Made by a program: the position numbers and the translations under genes. A stretch of DNA of 64,000 bases. Source: Caldicoprobacter oshimai DSM 21659. GTDB lineage: Bacteria; Bacillota; Clostridia; Caldicoprobacterales; Caldicoprobacteraceae. The stretch is from NCBI GenBank assembly GCA_000526435.1, contig JAGB01000002.1:372001-436000 (forward strand), written 5' to 3'. Each line of letters opens with the position of its first letter. Within the stretch, counting starts at the first letter, position 1. The notes beneath the pieces were generated by a model, which saw only the letters and a program-made list of their open reading frames with translations, did not search any database and was not told the DNA's origin. Below, in pieces: positions 36,796 to 47,341 of this stretch.

Positions 36796-38064
36796 TTAAC
36801 CGAGCTTCCTCAAACGCTCAAAGTACAGGATAACCTCATCCATTGGCACCGTCTCCTCTTGCCCAGATACCATATCCCTCACCTTGACGTTCCCCTGCCT
36901 GAGCTCATCCTCGCCGATTACACATACCCTGGGTACCTTCAGCTTGTCTGCATATTTAAACTGGGCTTTTATGCTCCTGCCCACGTGGTCCATATCGGCC
37001 GAAATTCCCCTCAAGCGCAAATCCTTAACCAGCTTAAAGGCCTTAAAGCGCACCTCATCCCCAACAGTTATGAACATGACGTCCAGATTTGATGGCTGCG
37101 GTATTTCAACTCCCTGATTTTCCATGACCATGAGCAACCTCTCAATCCCCATGCCAAAGCCGGCGCCGGGCGTTTCAGGGCCGCCGCACAACCCCACCAA
37201 CCCGTCATAACGGCCTCCACCGCACACCGTTCCCTGCGCCCCTATGTCCTGGGAAATAAACTCAAACACCGTTTTGGTATAGTAATCCAGACCTCTCACA
37301 ATCATGGGATTGACCTTATAGGATATGCCTGCGGCATCAAGATAGCGCTTAAGGCTATCAAAGTGCGTCCTGCACTCATCGCATAGAAAATCGAGTATTA
37401 CCGGAACGGACGCAACCACCTGTCTACACTTTTCCTCCTTGCAGTCAAGCACCCTCAGCGGGTTTCGATCGAAGCGCTGCCTGCAATTTGGACACAGCTG
37501 GTCCAGCTGTCCCGAGAGGTACTCCTTGAGCGCCTCATGATATCTGGGCCGGCAGCCGGGACAGCCAATGCTGTTTATATTAAGTTCCAGGTTTTTTATG
37601 CCGAGCCTCTCAAACAAAGCCGCTGCTAGGCTTATGACCTCGGCGTCCACCGACGCATCCGGCGCACCGAACACCTCCACACCGAACTGGTGGTGCTCCC
37701 TCAAGCGCCCTGCCTGAGGTTTCTCATAACGAAAGACGGGAGTTATATAATACATCTTGACCGGCTGTGGCTGCGCATAAAGCCTACCTTCTATGTAAGC
37801 ACGTACCGCTCCTGCCGTCCCTTCCGGCTTTAGGGTAATGCTTCTTCCACCCTTATCGATAAAGGTATACATCTCCTTCTGAACCACGTCGGTGGTGTCA
37901 CCCACCCCCCGTTCAAACAGCTCGGTGTGCTCAAAAGTGGGGGTACGCACCTCTTTATAGCCAAACAGACGGGTAACCTCCCGTATCATCCCTTCAACAT
38001 AGTGCCATTTATATGACTCGTCGGGCAAGACATCCTTCGTGCCTTTAGGTGCCTGAGTCAGCAT
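36796..38064 (-). CDS. hisS: Histidyl-tRNA synthetase
   Basis: 422 residues from the ATG at 38064 (AGGAGG upstream). Class II synthetase: motif 1 region YKEVRTPTFEHTELF, motif 2 FRYEKPQAGRLREHHQ, the histidine-specific LGYD-type loop VRGLDYYTKTVFEF and GGGRYDGLVGLCGG, motif 3 GFGMGIERLL, and a C-terminal anticodon-binding domain. Four cysteines between CPNCR and CDECR lie in an insertion. It is preceded by a T-box leader with a terminator, so expression responds to uncharged tRNA. In relatives hisS and aspS are adjacent; here an IS607 remnant intervenes. Confidence 0.97.
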   Translation of the reverse strand: MLTQAPKGTKDVLPDESYKWHYVEGMIREVTRLFGYKEVRTPTFEHTELFERGVGDTTDVVQKEMYTFIDKGGRSITLKPEGTAGAVRAYIEGRLYAQPQPVKMYYITPVFRYEKPQAGRLREHHQFGVEVFGAPDASVDAEVISLAAALFERLGIKNLELNINSIGCPGCRPRYHEALKEYLSGQLDQLCPNCRQRFDRNPLRVLDCKEEKCRQVVASVPVILDFLCDECRTHFDSLKRYLDAAGISYKVNPMIVRGLDYYTKTVFEFISQDIGAQGTVCGGGRYDGLVGLCGGPETPGAGFGMGIERLLMVMENQGVEIPQPSNLDVMFITVGDEVRFKAFKLVKDLRLRGISADMDHVGRSIKAQFKYADKLKVPRVCVIGEDELRQGNVKVRDMVSGQEETVPMDEVILYFERLRKLG

Positions 38065-38090
38065 CTCCCTATCCCTCCTCTGCATTAACT

Positions 38091-38350
38091 TAAAAAACCT
38101 CTCATTCCCTTCATTAAATAAGGGACGAGAGGTTTAACTGCCCGCGGTACCACCCTTGTTGGAGAAATAAGCTTCTCCCACTCTTCCCTTAACGCCGGAT
38201 TGGGCGGATCTGCCTACTTCCATTCAGCAGACCGGCTCCAGGGTGTCCTTCCCGGGACTTCCGCAAGGGATGCTCCCACCCACGACCAACATTTGGACCG
38301 CGGCATCCCCTCTCTGATGCATCCATCCAGGTACTCTCCCCTTCACAGCC
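38091..38350 (-). ncRNA. T-box riboswitch of the hisS-aspS operon
   Basis: The antiterminator T-box core AGGGTGGTACCGCGGG (minus strand, near 38155-38140) is unmistakable. It is followed by a terminator (AACCTCTCGTCCCTT with AAGGGAATGAGAGGTT, then TTTTTT, 38135-38091) and preceded by a long Stem I region with AGAGAG. The likely specifier segment is GGACACCC (38248-38241): GAC followed by ACC fits an Asp codon, and an overlapping CAC would be a His codon. Uncharged tRNA pairing at the specifier and the T-box would stabilise the antiterminator. Confidence 0.93.
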
Positions 38351-38412
38351 GTTGGGGTATAATGTTATAAGTATTATAAAGCCAAGGACAAGGTACTGTC
38401 AACTATGGTTTT

Positions 38413-38832
38413 CTACAGCTTCAATACGTTGAGCCCCACATCCTGGTCAAACTCCCTATCCACTTCTCCTTCCACTTTATGGACGAAAACCTCGCACACG
38501 CCGCTTACCACAGCCGAATTCAAATGCCCCCCTACAGCATTAAATTCGGAATTGGCAAGAGTAACATGTATATGAAGATATATCTCGCCATTCATGGTGG
38601 TAACATTGCCCGTGAGTGAGGTTATCTCGTGCTCACCGGTTATCTCCTTGGAACGATACACCTTCTCCTTTGTATCAAAGATTCCTATAACCAATTTGTT
38701 TGAAGCCCCTATACCGGTGATATATCCCAGCTTAACGTTTTCCTCCTGGCAAAACCGCTTCAGTGATTCGACCACCTCCTCCCCCTTTTCAATGCTTATA
38801 ATGTAAGTGTTTCCAAACCTTTTATAGGTCAT
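38413..38832 (-). CDS. PPC/DUF296 domain protein
   Basis: 139 residues from the ATG at 38832 (GGAGG upstream). A single PPC (plant and prokaryote conserved) domain: GYITGIGASNKLVIG, a histidine pair in YLHIHVTLAN (near residue 92), GGHLNSAVVSGVCEVFV. Bacterial members form trimers and may bind metal or nucleotide; they have been annotated as DNA-binding by analogy to plant AT-hook proteins, without firm proof. Its start overlaps the hemZ stop. Confidence 0.85.
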   Translation of the reverse strand: MTYKRFGNTYIISIEKGEEVVESLKRFCQEENVKLGYITGIGASNKLVIGIFDTKEKVYRSKEITGEHEITSLTGNVTTMNGEIYLHIHVTLANSEFNAVGGHLNSAVVSGVCEVFVHKVEGEVDREFDQDVGLNVLKL

Positions 38833-40372
38833 CCTCAATACCTCCTTTACAGTCGTCTATAAACCTCATCTTTCGCTGTACCATCTCGTCAAGCCTCTCC
38901 ATATACTCCTTCACATCCTTAACGTTGGGGACGCGCTGTATGCAGTCATTTTCGGCAAAGTATACCTTGCTCACCGCCCCAGCACCAAAAGCCCATATGG
39001 TCTGCTTCTCACCCATCATCTGGATGTTGTATATGCACGCCTTGCCAGGCTTAGTATACCCAACATTTTCAAGGTTACCCACCATGTATTTCTGGCGATA
39101 AAGATAATACGGCACCAGGCCCATCTCCTTGACCCATCTCTGGCATACCTCCAGCATTTTCTCAGCTGTATCGTCCGAGGTTAAGGGGTACTTATCCAGC
39201 GATTCCTTGAGCCTGGATGCCCTCTTTACGGCAAGGGTGTGGACGGTGAGGTTATCGGGCTGCAAAGCCGCAATGGCCTCCATGGTTTTTTCCATGTGCG
39301 GCACGCCTTCGCCGGGCAGCCCCACTATGACGTCCATGTTTATGCAGTCAAATCCAATATACCTGGCCATGTGAAACCGCGATATCACCTGCTCCACTGT
39401 GTGCCTCCGGCCGATCCGAACAAGCGTCTCCTGGTTCATGGTCTGGGGATTGATGCTTATGCGGTTTACCCCGAAAGCCTTGAGCAACGAAAGCTTGTCA
39501 AGGTCCAGGGTATCGGGCCTGCCGCACTCCACCGTATACTCGTCTATGTGCCGGCCATCCAGCAGCAAGTCCACGGCACTCAGCAACCGCTCCAGTTGGG
39601 GATAGGCAAGGGCAGTGGGAGTTCCGCCACCCATATAAAGGCTTTGAATCACCACCCCTTTCTGGAGCAAAACCGAGACCACCCTCTTTAGCTCGGCAAC
39701 AAGGGAGTCTATATAGGCATCCACCATCCCCCCGCACCCGTCCATCACAACCGATGGAAAGGAACAATAAAGGCATCTGGTGGTGCAGAAGGGAATGTGT
39801 ATATACAGCGATACGGTGTCGGCAGAGGCGGATTTTATCACATCCCGCTGGTTTTTTGCCGTCTCAACCAGCAGCGAGGCCTTGTCATCCCTTACATAGT
39901 ACTCAGACTTCAAGACGCCCAAAACCTCTTCATCGCTCAATCCATCATCCATCAGGTGGTGCACCACCTTAAGCGGGCGCACGCCGGTGAGTATTCCCCA
40001 GTGCGGATGCTTGCCGGTAAACTCCGACAGCACGTCATACACGCATTGGCACAAAACCTTCTTTATCTCCCTCTTTTGTTTGAGATAAGACCTTCTAGTG
40101 CTTTCATCCAATTTTTGGCTTCGCTGGCTGCCAAACAGCACCTTCCCGCTACCGTCTTTCAGGTAGCTTTTAGCTACAACTTCAAAGTCCGAGCAGGTAT
40201 ATTCAACAACGATGAGCAAACCCTTATGCCCATCGGCTTTCCCTCCTGAATTATCCCCTTCTGCCGGCACATCGTCCAGCACCTTGACCGGCCAGCCGGG
40301 GAAAAACACACGAGTCAGTTCCCATACCTCGTGCTCAAAACCGCCGCTTGCAACATGAATATATACATTCAA
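38822..40372 (-). CDS. hemZ: HemZ-like radical SAM coproporphyrinogen dehydrogenase
   Basis: About 516 residues, taking the TTG at 40372 with GGAGGG ten bases upstream (a GTG at 40390 is the alternative). The radical SAM cysteines are in PFCTTRCLYCSF (near residue 190), followed by YMGGGTPTAL and INPQTMNQETL. The N-terminal 180 residues are the HemZ-specific extension. Family members are annotated as oxygen-independent coproporphyrinogen III dehydrogenases, but some lack heme activity and no other heme gene is in the window. In Clostridia hemZ commonly lies in this neighbourhood. Confidence 0.88.
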   Translation of the reverse strand: MNVYIHVASGGFEHEVWELTRVFFPGWPVKVLDDVPAEGDNSGGKADGHKGLLIVVEYTCSDFEVVAKSYLKDGSGKVLFGSQRSQKLDESTRRSYLKQKREIKKVLCQCVYDVLSEFTGKHPHWGILTGVRPLKVVHHLMDDGLSDEEVLGVLKSEYYVRDDKASLLVETAKNQRDVIKSASADTVSLYIHIPFCTTRCLYCSFPSVVMDGCGGMVDAYIDSLVAELKRVVSVLLQKGVVIQSLYMGGGTPTALAYPQLERLLSAVDLLLDGRHIDEYTVECGRPDTLDLDKLSLLKAFGVNRISINPQTMNQETLVRIGRRHTVEQVISRFHMARYIGFDCINMDVIVGLPGEGVPHMEKTMEAIAALQPDNLTVHTLAVKRASRLKESLDKYPLTSDDTAEKMLEVCQRWVKEMGLVPYYLYRQKYMVGNLENVGYTKPGKACIYNIQMMGEKQTIWAFGAGAVSKVYFAENDCIQRVPNVKDVKEYMERLDEMVQRKMRFIDDCKGGIEDDL

Positions 40373-40650
40373 ATCACAGCAGCCCTCCACTCATTGTCTG
40401 ATTTATACGCCATCCTCTTGCTTGTAAAATCGGACAGGTCAAGCCCTACAAGTCTGATCATGGCTCAAACCAAGGCCTTTAAAACGCCTTTCATCCCCTC
40501 AAAAGAAGCAAGGTTTCTCGACGGAGCTTCACAATAAGATAGACGTACACAAGATTGATTCAGAAGAATGAGTTAAGTTAAGGCCTCTCATATAGCAAAC
40601 GATTCTTAACAACACTTTACCAGATTCTCAACAATACCTTTTAGCAGCCA

Positions 40651-41292
40651 TCATTTTACATAATACCTTATAAACGGATTGGCAGTCCTTTCAGTACCAA
40701 TGGTGCTCTTCAATCCATGGCCTGGATAAATGGTGTAATCATCACCAAGTACCATCAGCTTATCCTTTATGGAGCTGATCAGCTGGTCATAACTGCCGCC
40801 AGGGAAATCGCTCCTGCCTATCGACCCCTGAAACAGCGTATCCCCTGTGAACACCGCCTTTACCGGGCTGTTCACCACGAAACACGCGCTACCCTCCGAA
40901 TGCCCCGGCGTATGGAGCACCTCCATCTTTATATCGCCAATGGTAAGGACATCTCTCTCTTTGAGCAATAGATCTGGCGGCACCTGTACCGAATGCTCTC
41001 CCATGAATGCTGACAAGTTTATGCTGGCATCGGTAAGGGCCTCCGCATCACCGGAATGAATGGCCACAGTGGCTCCCAATTGCTCCTTGAGAAACTTTAC
41101 AGCCCCTATGTGATCAAAATGGCCGTGCGTAAGCAGTATATACTCCACTTTAAGCCCCTCATACTGTATGCGGTTTAAAACGCGCTGGCCCTCTGCACCG
41201 GGGTCAATAACGACGGCCTTTTTGGTATTCTCACAATACACTATATAGCAGTTGGCAGCTAGCTCCCCCACCGGCATGGCTATTACCTTCAT
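40651..41292 (-). CDS. MBL-fold metallo-hydrolase, glyoxalase II-like
   Basis: 213 residues from the ATG at 41292 (AAAGGAG upstream). The zinc ligands are in LTHGHFDHIGA (near residue 58), then HTPGHSEGSA, GDTLFQGSIGRSD and the terminal YPGHG. This YcbL/GloB2-like group hydrolyses thioesters such as lactoylglutathione analogues, but the physiological substrate in Clostridia lacking glutathione is uncertain. It follows dtd by 20 bases. Confidence 0.9.
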   Translation of the reverse strand: MKVIAMPVGELAANCYIVYCENTKKAVVIDPGAEGQRVLNRIQYEGLKVEYILLTHGHFDHIGAVKFLKEQLGATVAIHSGDAEALTDASINLSAFMGEHSVQVPPDLLLKERDVLTIGDIKMEVLHTPGHSEGSACFVVNSPVKAVFTGDTLFQGSIGRSDFPGGSYDQLISSIKDKLMVLGDDYTIYPGHGLKSTIGTERTANPFIRYYVK

Positions 41293-41312
41293 GTTTGCTT
41301 CTCCTTTCCGCA

Positions 41313-41762
41313 TCAAAAAGTCCTCTTACTGTCCAGCAGTATGGTCACAGGGCCGTCGTTGAGCAGCAATACCTCCATCTTCGCCTGAAATATGCCGGTG
41401 GCTACAGGGATGCCCAGCTGACCTATTCTTTCTACAAATAAGTCATAATATCTCTTGGCCATATCGGGAGGTGCCGCCTGAGTAAAGCTGGGCCTACGCC
41501 CTTTTCTGCAGTCGCCGTACAGGGTAAACTGCGACACCGCCAGTATGGCCCCGCCTACATCCTGCACCGACAGGTTCATCTTGCCATTCTCGTCCTCAAA
41601 CACCCGCAGGCCCGCCACCTTGTCCACTATATATGCCAGGTCATCTTCGGTATCGTCCTTTTCCACACCCAAAAAGACCAGCAGTCCCTTTTCAATTGAG
41701 CCGACTATCTCTCCATCCACCTTAACGCTGGCGTGCTTCACTCGTTGAACAACAGCTCTCAT
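41313..41762 (-). CDS. dtd: D-aminoacyl-tRNA deacylase
   Basis: 149 residues. It removes D-amino acids, and glycine from mischarged tRNA-Ala, by acting on aminoacyl-tRNA. The conserved [17 protein letters not shown] motif (near residue 78) and the cross-subunit GPVTILLDS (near 137) are both present. It lies just downstream of relA, as in Bacillus. Confidence 0.96.
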   Translation of the reverse strand: MRAVVQRVKHASVKVDGEIVGSIEKGLLVFLGVEKDDTEDDLAYIVDKVAGLRVFEDENGKMNLSVQDVGGAILAVSQFTLYGDCRKGRRPSFTQAAPPDMAKRYYDLFVERIGQLGIPVATGIFQAKMEVLLLNDGPVTILLDSKRTF

Positions 41763-41837
41763 CCAAAACCACACTCCATTTTGCCTCTAATTTTAATTCA
41801 AGAATTCAAGCTCCTAAAGTTACGATACCAATCCTTC

Positions 41838-44033
41838 TCAGGCATTCACCCTGTGCACATCCAGTATATCAGGCACCTTTTTAAGCTGCCTCATCACTTT
41901 TTCAAGCTGTTGAGTGTTTTTTATCTCCAGGCTTAAATTGATAAGGGCTTGCCGCATCCTGTTGGTCCTGGCGTTAACAGCGGTCAAACCTATATCCATA
42001 TTGGCAAGCGTGCTGGTAATATCAGCCAGGAGCGAGTGCCTATCCCGCGCTATTATCTGTATTTCGGCGTTGTACGATGCTTTATCCTCACCCGTCCAGT
42101 CGACCTCCACCAATCGGTGCCTTTCTTCAGGAGAAATATTGGCCAGATTTACGCAATCGGTTCTGTGCACCGATACACCTCTACCCCTTGTAATATAACC
42201 CACGATTTTATCACCCGGCACAGGATTACAGCATCTAGCAATCCTCACTAGGATATTGTCGACACCCTTCACCTGTATACCATTGTCAGCATGCCTTTTG
42301 GGCCTGTCTTCCTTTGCCTGCCTTGCAGCTGCCCCCTCCTCTGATTCGGAAGCGGTCACCTTTTGATACCGCTTGTATTCGTTGATGAGCCTTACCAGCA
42401 CCTGGCTGGTGGTAAGCCCCCCATATCCTACTGCCGCATATATATCGTCAAGGGAATGAAACCCGTACTTTTTCAGTATAGGGTCAATCCATTCATTTTT
42501 AAGGAGCTGCGACAGGACATACCCCTGCCGCTTTGCCTCCTTCTCCAGCATTTCTTTGCCCTTTACTATGTTTTCCTCACGCCGTTCCTTTTTGAACCAC
42601 TGCTTGATCTTGTTCTTGGCCTGAGTGGTCTTGACTATCTTAAGCCAATCACGGCTGGGCCCGCGGCTGTTAGGAGAGGTGATGATCTCCACTATATCGC
42701 CAGTTTGAAGCTGATAATCCAAAGGAACCAGCTTGCCGTTTACCTTGGCACCCACGCACTTGTTTCCTATCTCGGTGTGAATGGCATACGCAAAGTCCAG
42801 CGGCCCTGCTCCCTTGGGCAGGTCAATGACATCGCCCTTGGGTGTGAAGACGAACACCTCATCGCTGAACAGGTCTATCTTTAGGGTCTCGACAAATTCC
42901 CTGAAATCCTTAAGCTCGCTCTGCCATTCCAAAAGCTGGCGTATCCATGACAGCTTTTCGTCAAGGTCGGTTGAGATCTTTCGCCCCTCTTTGTATTTCC
43001 AGTGGGCTGCAATCCCGTATTCGGCAGTGCGGTGCATATCCCAGGTCCTTATCTGTATCTCAAACAGCTCGCCCCTTGAGTCAATGACGGTGGTATGAAG
43101 CGATTGGTACATGTTGGGCTTGGGAACAGCTATATAATCCTTAAATCGGCCGGGTATGGACTTCCAAAGGGTATGAACTATGCCCAAAACAGCATAGCAA
43201 TCCCTCACCGAGTTGACGATGACGCGTATGGCCAGCAAATCATAAATCTCCTCAAAGCTCTTGTGCTGCATGTACATCTTGCGGTAAATGCTGTAAAAGT
43301 TCTTGGGACGCCCTTCTATCTCGGCCTCGATGTTCATCTCGTCCAGCTTTTTCTTGAGCGTTTGAATGACGTCCTGGATGTATGCCTCTCTCTCTCTTCT
43401 CTTGGCCGCAACCTTTTCCACCAGGTCATAATATCCCTTAGGATCGATATAGCGCAAGGATATATCTTCCAGCTCCCACTTTATCTTGAATATCCCCAGT
43501 CGGTGAGCGAGGGGGGCATAAATCTCCAGCGTCTCGTAAGCCTTTTCGCGCTGCTTTTCCTCATCCACGTACTCAAGAGTCCTCAGGTTATGCAGCCGGT
43601 CGGCAAGCTTGATGATTATAACCCTTATGTCCTTTGCCATGGCCACAAACATCTTTCTTAAGCTTTCCAGCTGCTGTTCCTCTTTGCTCTTGTACTCTAT
43701 ACGGCTGAGCTTTGTAACCCCGTCCACCAGCTTTGCTACATCAGCCCCAAACTCCTCCTCAAGCTGCTGTATGGTCACGCCAGTATCCTCTATGACATCG
43801 TGCAGTATGCCGGCCACAACCGTATCGACATCCAAACCAAGCTCCATCAATATAAGGGCCACTTCCACAGGGTGGATAATAAATGGCTCGCCCGATGACC
43901 GCTTTTGCCCCTCGTGTGCCTTTGCGGCACAAACATAGGCCTTGCGGACCTTCTCCAATCCCTCTTTGCCGTATGCCTGCTCCGCTTTGGCCTCAAGTTC
44001 AGCCACCTTGGCTTCTATCCCATTGCCATTCAT
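41838..44033 (-). CDS. relA: Bifunctional (p)ppGpp synthetase/hydrolase
   Basis: 731 residues from the ATG at 44033 (GGGGG upstream); the longer frame reads through the spacer. Domains in order: HD hydrolase (HPVEVALIL, ILHDVIEDTG near residue 70), synthetase (GRPKNFYSIYRKM near 245, YIAVPKPNMYQSLHTTV), TGS (VFTPKGDVIDLPKGA near 395), zinc-finger/helical and C-terminal ACT domain. An intact HD motif indicates a bifunctional Rel enzyme of Firmicutes, controlling the stringent response. apt lies 104 bases upstream and dtd downstream, the conserved order. Confidence 0.97.
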   Translation of the reverse strand: MNGNGIEAKVAELEAKAEQAYGKEGLEKVRKAYVCAAKAHEGQKRSSGEPFIIHPVEVALILMELGLDVDTVVAGILHDVIEDTGVTIQQLEEEFGADVAKLVDGVTKLSRIEYKSKEEQQLESLRKMFVAMAKDIRVIIIKLADRLHNLRTLEYVDEEKQREKAYETLEIYAPLAHRLGIFKIKWELEDISLRYIDPKGYYDLVEKVAAKRREREAYIQDVIQTLKKKLDEMNIEAEIEGRPKNFYSIYRKMYMQHKSFEEIYDLLAIRVIVNSVRDCYAVLGIVHTLWKSIPGRFKDYIAVPKPNMYQSLHTTVIDSRGELFEIQIRTWDMHRTAEYGIAAHWKYKEGRKISTDLDEKLSWIRQLLEWQSELKDFREFVETLKIDLFSDEVFVFTPKGDVIDLPKGAGPLDFAYAIHTEIGNKCVGAKVNGKLVPLDYQLQTGDIVEIITSPNSRGPSRDWLKIVKTTQAKNKIKQWFKKERREENIVKGKEMLEKEAKRQGYVLSQLLKNEWIDPILKKYGFHSLDDIYAAVGYGGLTTSQVLVRLINEYKRYQKVTASESEEGAAARQAKEDRPKRHADNGIQVKGVDNILVRIARCCNPVPGDKIVGYITRGRGVSVHRTDCVNLANISPEERHRLVEVDWTGEDKASYNAEIQIIARDRHSLLADITSTLANMDIGLTAVNARTNRMRQALINLSLEIKNTQQLEKVMRQLKKVPDILDVHRVNA

Positions 44034-44137
44034 TATTCCACCCCCTTTCTTTCTGCAATGGAAGTGCCCGTTCAGATAAATACAAAGAATGGCTGGTACA
44101 GCAGCACCAACCACCCTTTGCTTCTTCATCTCTATGC

Positions 44138-44656
44138 TCAGTCATCGTAGGTAATCACGGAATACACGTCATATCCTTCCAGGGTCTTTCTGCCATTTAA
44201 GTAGGACAGCTCTATGACAAACGCCACACCCGTCACTATACCCCCTATCTTCTCGACAAGCTTGACAGCCGCCAAAGCAGTACCACCCGTAGCCAGCAGG
44301 TCATCTACTACTACCACTTTCTGCCCGGGCTGAATGGCATCCTTGTGTATCTCCAGTACATCCGAACCATACTCCAGGCCGTACTCGTATCTGACAGTCT
44401 CGGCTGGCAGCTTGCCCGGCTTACGCACCGGCACAAATCCCACCTTTAGGGCATACGCCACCGGCGCTCCCAGCACAAATCCTCTCGCCTCGGGTCCGAC
44501 TATAAGTTCAGCCCCCTTGTCCTTGCAAAAAGCCACCAGCGAATCTATGGTGTAGACATAGGCTTCGCGATCCTTGAGCAAAGTGGTTATGTCCTTAAAG
44601 CTTATGCCCGGCTTAGGAAAATCCGGTACCACCCTGATCTTTGACTTCAAATCCAT
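44138..44656 (-). CDS. apt: Adenine phosphoribosyltransferase
   Basis: 172 residues, standard length. It salvages adenine to AMP using PRPP. The PRPP-binding motif [15 protein letters not shown] (near residue 120) and the N-terminal [14 protein letters not shown] loop are complete. The ATG has AGGAGGAG upstream and begins two bases after the recJ stop, so both are on one transcript. Confidence 0.97.
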   Translation of the reverse strand: MDLKSKIRVVPDFPKPGISFKDITTLLKDREAYVYTIDSLVAFCKDKGAELIVGPEARGFVLGAPVAYALKVGFVPVRKPGKLPAETVRYEYGLEYGSDVLEIHKDAIQPGQKVVVVDDLLATGGTALAAVKLVEKIGGIVTGVAFVIELSYLNGRKTLEGYDVYSVITYDD

Positions 44657-44658
44657 CT

Positions 44659-47187
44659 TTACTCCTCCTTCTTACAGTGGGATTGCAGCCCTTCAATCCA
44701 TGCCCTGTATTTTTGATAAAGCACGCTCTCGGTAAGCTCGCGGCTGCGTGGATTTTGTACGCATTCAACCTTGACGTAGGACTGCTGGCTGTCTATCCTT
44801 ACAAAGTCCAGCTCCTTAAATACGCCCAACATCAGGCGCAGCTGAAACTCGTTTATATCCTGGCCCGTTGCCCGATTGAACTGCCACACCATCTTGGACA
44901 CTCCCGGCCACAGGTTCTGGCCCTGGCGCCTTGAGTGCAGCCATTTGTACAGTGCCACAAAGTGGGGTCTCTCCACGTCCAGCCGCTCGATCACATCCTT
45001 TAATAATACTTCCTGGCTGTTCCAGCCTTTTATGACGTACACCCTTTCCCTTAAACCTTCCATAAGGTGCAATCGCGGGTACAGAGGAAGCTCTCCTTCA
45101 AGCAAAAAGATCCTCCTGTAATGCCTGAAAAAAACCCTGTCGATCACAGGGGCAAGGAGGATGCCGTTCATTCCCGTCTCCCACATCTCGTGGAAGTATC
45201 CGTATGCAAAAGCCGTATGTGACATTTCCCCTTCAACCATTAAGCTTAATGCCCACCGTGCTCCTTCCAGGGTATTTGCCAAAATTAAGCTGCCCACCTT
45301 TGACGTCTTAAAGCAGCGCACCGCCTCCTCACAACCCACTTGCTGGAACGCCGGCCATTCCGCTTTGCTCAATTGTTTGCCATTTATGCAATCATTATTA
45401 TACATGATTTCTTGCAAAAAAGCATCAAAAAATTTAAAATAAAACGGTTCCAGAAAAGCTTCAACGTCATTACGATCGTTTAAAACGGCCTGCATGGATT
45501 TTACATTGAACTGAATTTTTTTCACGCCGCCCCACTCGTTTTCCTCAACCGCGGCAATGATGTCCACCTTTTTGCGCCCACCCAGCAGATAATCCTTTTT
45601 GTCGCCCAGTCCAAATCCGATGGCATCCCACAGTCGCTGTCCGGTGGAAACCGACATCTTAAGATGCTTGCCGTCATTCCCAACGGTCCAGCAGTTTTCC
45701 ACTTCAGCATTGCAAAACAGGAATTGTGGTGGTGGATTCCCCATGCCAAAGGGTTCTAATCGTTTTATCTCCTGCACCAGCGCCAGCGTAATATCATGCG
45801 GCATCAGCAGGCCGTCATGATAGTCGCGGGGAATAAGCAATGAATCGTCCATGTTGTGGTGTGCATAGCTTAAAAGACGCTGTTTTAGCTCCGGAACGGC
45901 CTCCCTGGGAATGCTAAAACCCGCAGCCATTTCATGACCTCCGAACCGAATAAAGAGGTCATCCACCTGTTTTAAGGCATCGTACATATTAAAGCCTTCA
46001 ATGCTCCGCGCAGAGCCTACGCCGATATCACCCTGCAGCGAAATCAATATACATGGCCTATAAAACTGCTCGCTGATTTTGGAAGCCGCAATGCCTATGA
46101 CACCAGGATGCCAGCCTTCCCCTTCCTCCCCTTCCAGTACAATTATCCACTCAGTGCTGAGGTCGCCACTTTGGAGAAGTCTATCCCTGCATTCCTCCAC
46201 CAAGGCATTTTCGATCTGCTGGCGCCTGCTGTTCTCCTCATTAAGCTGCCGCGCAATGCGTATGGCATCCTCTTCATCCTGTGCTGTGAGCAGCAAAAAT
46301 CCCAGATAGGCCGTTGACATCCTCCCGGCAGCATTGAGCCTGGGCGCCAGCATAAAAGCTATTCTGTATGCATCGATATTGCCCTGAGACAGCCCAGCGA
46401 CTTTGATCAAAGCCTCAACTCCCAACCGGGGAGAGGTGTTTATGCGCTCTATGCCCTTGGCCGCCAGTATTCGATTTTCGCCCAGCAAAGGCACTACGTC
46501 GGCCACCGTCCCCAGAGCTATTAAATCAAGATACTCCTCCACCGCTTCAATCCCGCCCAGGGCCTGAATCAGCTTGGCGGCCACGCCCACCCCCGCCAGA
46601 TTGCAAAAGGGATAAGAGTGGTCGCTGCGGGAGGGGTTGATAACAGCACAGGCATGGGGCAGGTCATCCGAACACCGATGATGGTCGGTCACTATAACGT
46701 CCATACCCAGTTGCCTGGCCAGCTCAACTTCCTCAAGAGCGGTTATGCCGCAATCTACCGTTATGATGAGCTTGGTCCCCCGGGCATAAAGCTGCTCAAC
46801 AGCCTGGCAATTCATGCCGTACCCTTCTGAATAGCGGTCGGGGATATACACCTCAACATCAGCACCTCTGCCCTTTAAAAACAGATACAGAGCAGATGCC
46901 GCAGTAATTCCATCCACATCATAATCCCCGTATATTGCAATATGTTCTCCGCTGTCGATAGCCTTTCGTATTCGTTCTACAGCTGTTGCCATATCGGGCA
47001 GCAAAAAGGGGTCATGCAGCCCATCCAGCGTGGGGTTGATAAACAAAGCAGCCTGCTGCAAATCGGTGATACCCCTGTTTACCAGCAATCTCGCCATGAC
47101 CTGGGATACCCCAAGGCCGCTCTGTATTCTCTCTATACACCTCTTCCATTCTGGCGTCTCCTCCACCAGCGGAAGGTATAGCGGCAT
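44659..47187 (-). CDS. recJ: Single-stranded-DNA-specific exonuclease RecJ
   Basis: 842 residues, the long Firmicute form. The DHH-family motifs are [14 protein letters not shown] (near residue 75) and [10 protein letters not shown] (near 155), with the DHHA1 domain around [12 protein letters not shown] and an OB-fold after it. The C-terminal 250 residues are the extra domain seen in Bacillus-type RecJ. It degrades single-stranded DNA 5' to 3' in recombination and mismatch repair. secF is upstream with its own terminator. Confidence 0.96.
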   Translation of the reverse strand: MPLYLPLVEETPEWKRCIERIQSGLGVSQVMARLLVNRGITDLQQAALFINPTLDGLHDPFLLPDMATAVERIRKAIDSGEHIAIYGDYDVDGITAASALYLFLKGRGADVEVYIPDRYSEGYGMNCQAVEQLYARGTKLIITVDCGITALEEVELARQLGMDVIVTDHHRCSDDLPHACAVINPSRSDHSYPFCNLAGVGVAAKLIQALGGIEAVEEYLDLIALGTVADVVPLLGENRILAAKGIERINTSPRLGVEALIKVAGLSQGNIDAYRIAFMLAPRLNAAGRMSTAYLGFLLLTAQDEEDAIRIARQLNEENSRRQQIENALVEECRDRLLQSGDLSTEWIIVLEGEEGEGWHPGVIGIAASKISEQFYRPCILISLQGDIGVGSARSIEGFNMYDALKQVDDLFIRFGGHEMAAGFSIPREAVPELKQRLLSYAHHNMDDSLLIPRDYHDGLLMPHDITLALVQEIKRLEPFGMGNPPPQFLFCNAEVENCWTVGNDGKHLKMSVSTGQRLWDAIGFGLGDKKDYLLGGRKKVDIIAAVEENEWGGVKKIQFNVKSMQAVLNDRNDVEAFLEPFYFKFFDAFLQEIMYNNDCINGKQLSKAEWPAFQQVGCEEAVRCFKTSKVGSLILANTLEGARWALSLMVEGEMSHTAFAYGYFHEMWETGMNGILLAPVIDRVFFRHYRRIFLLEGELPLYPRLHLMEGLRERVYVIKGWNSQEVLLKDVIERLDVERPHFVALYKWLHSRRQGQNLWPGVSKMVWQFNRATGQDINEFQLRLMLGVFKELDFVRIDSQQSYVKVECVQNPRSRELTESVLYQKYRAWIEGLQSHCKKEE

Positions 47188-47254
47188 GACATTTCAGCTC
47201 CTCCCACCAAAAAATAAAGGAGTTTCCTCTCACTAACAGTCAAAAACCATTCAT

Positions 47255-47290
47255 AAAAATAACAACAAGAGCTTCCCGAAGGAAGCTCAT
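47255..47290 (-). terminator. secF terminator
   Basis: GAGCTTCC and GGAAGCTC pair on the minus strand around a short loop, followed by a T-rich tract, about 50 bases after the secF stop. Confidence 0.8.
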
Positions 47291-47341
47291 TTATAACCAT
47301 TGCATGACCATGTTCAACCTCAAGCCCACCTTTTCAATACG

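Noticed and set aside
40400-40500. A 30-codon minus-strand frame (starting MIRLVGLDLSDF) whose stop touches the hemZ TTG start
   Set aside because: It could be a leader peptide, but it has no ribosome-binding site and no repeated regulatory codons.
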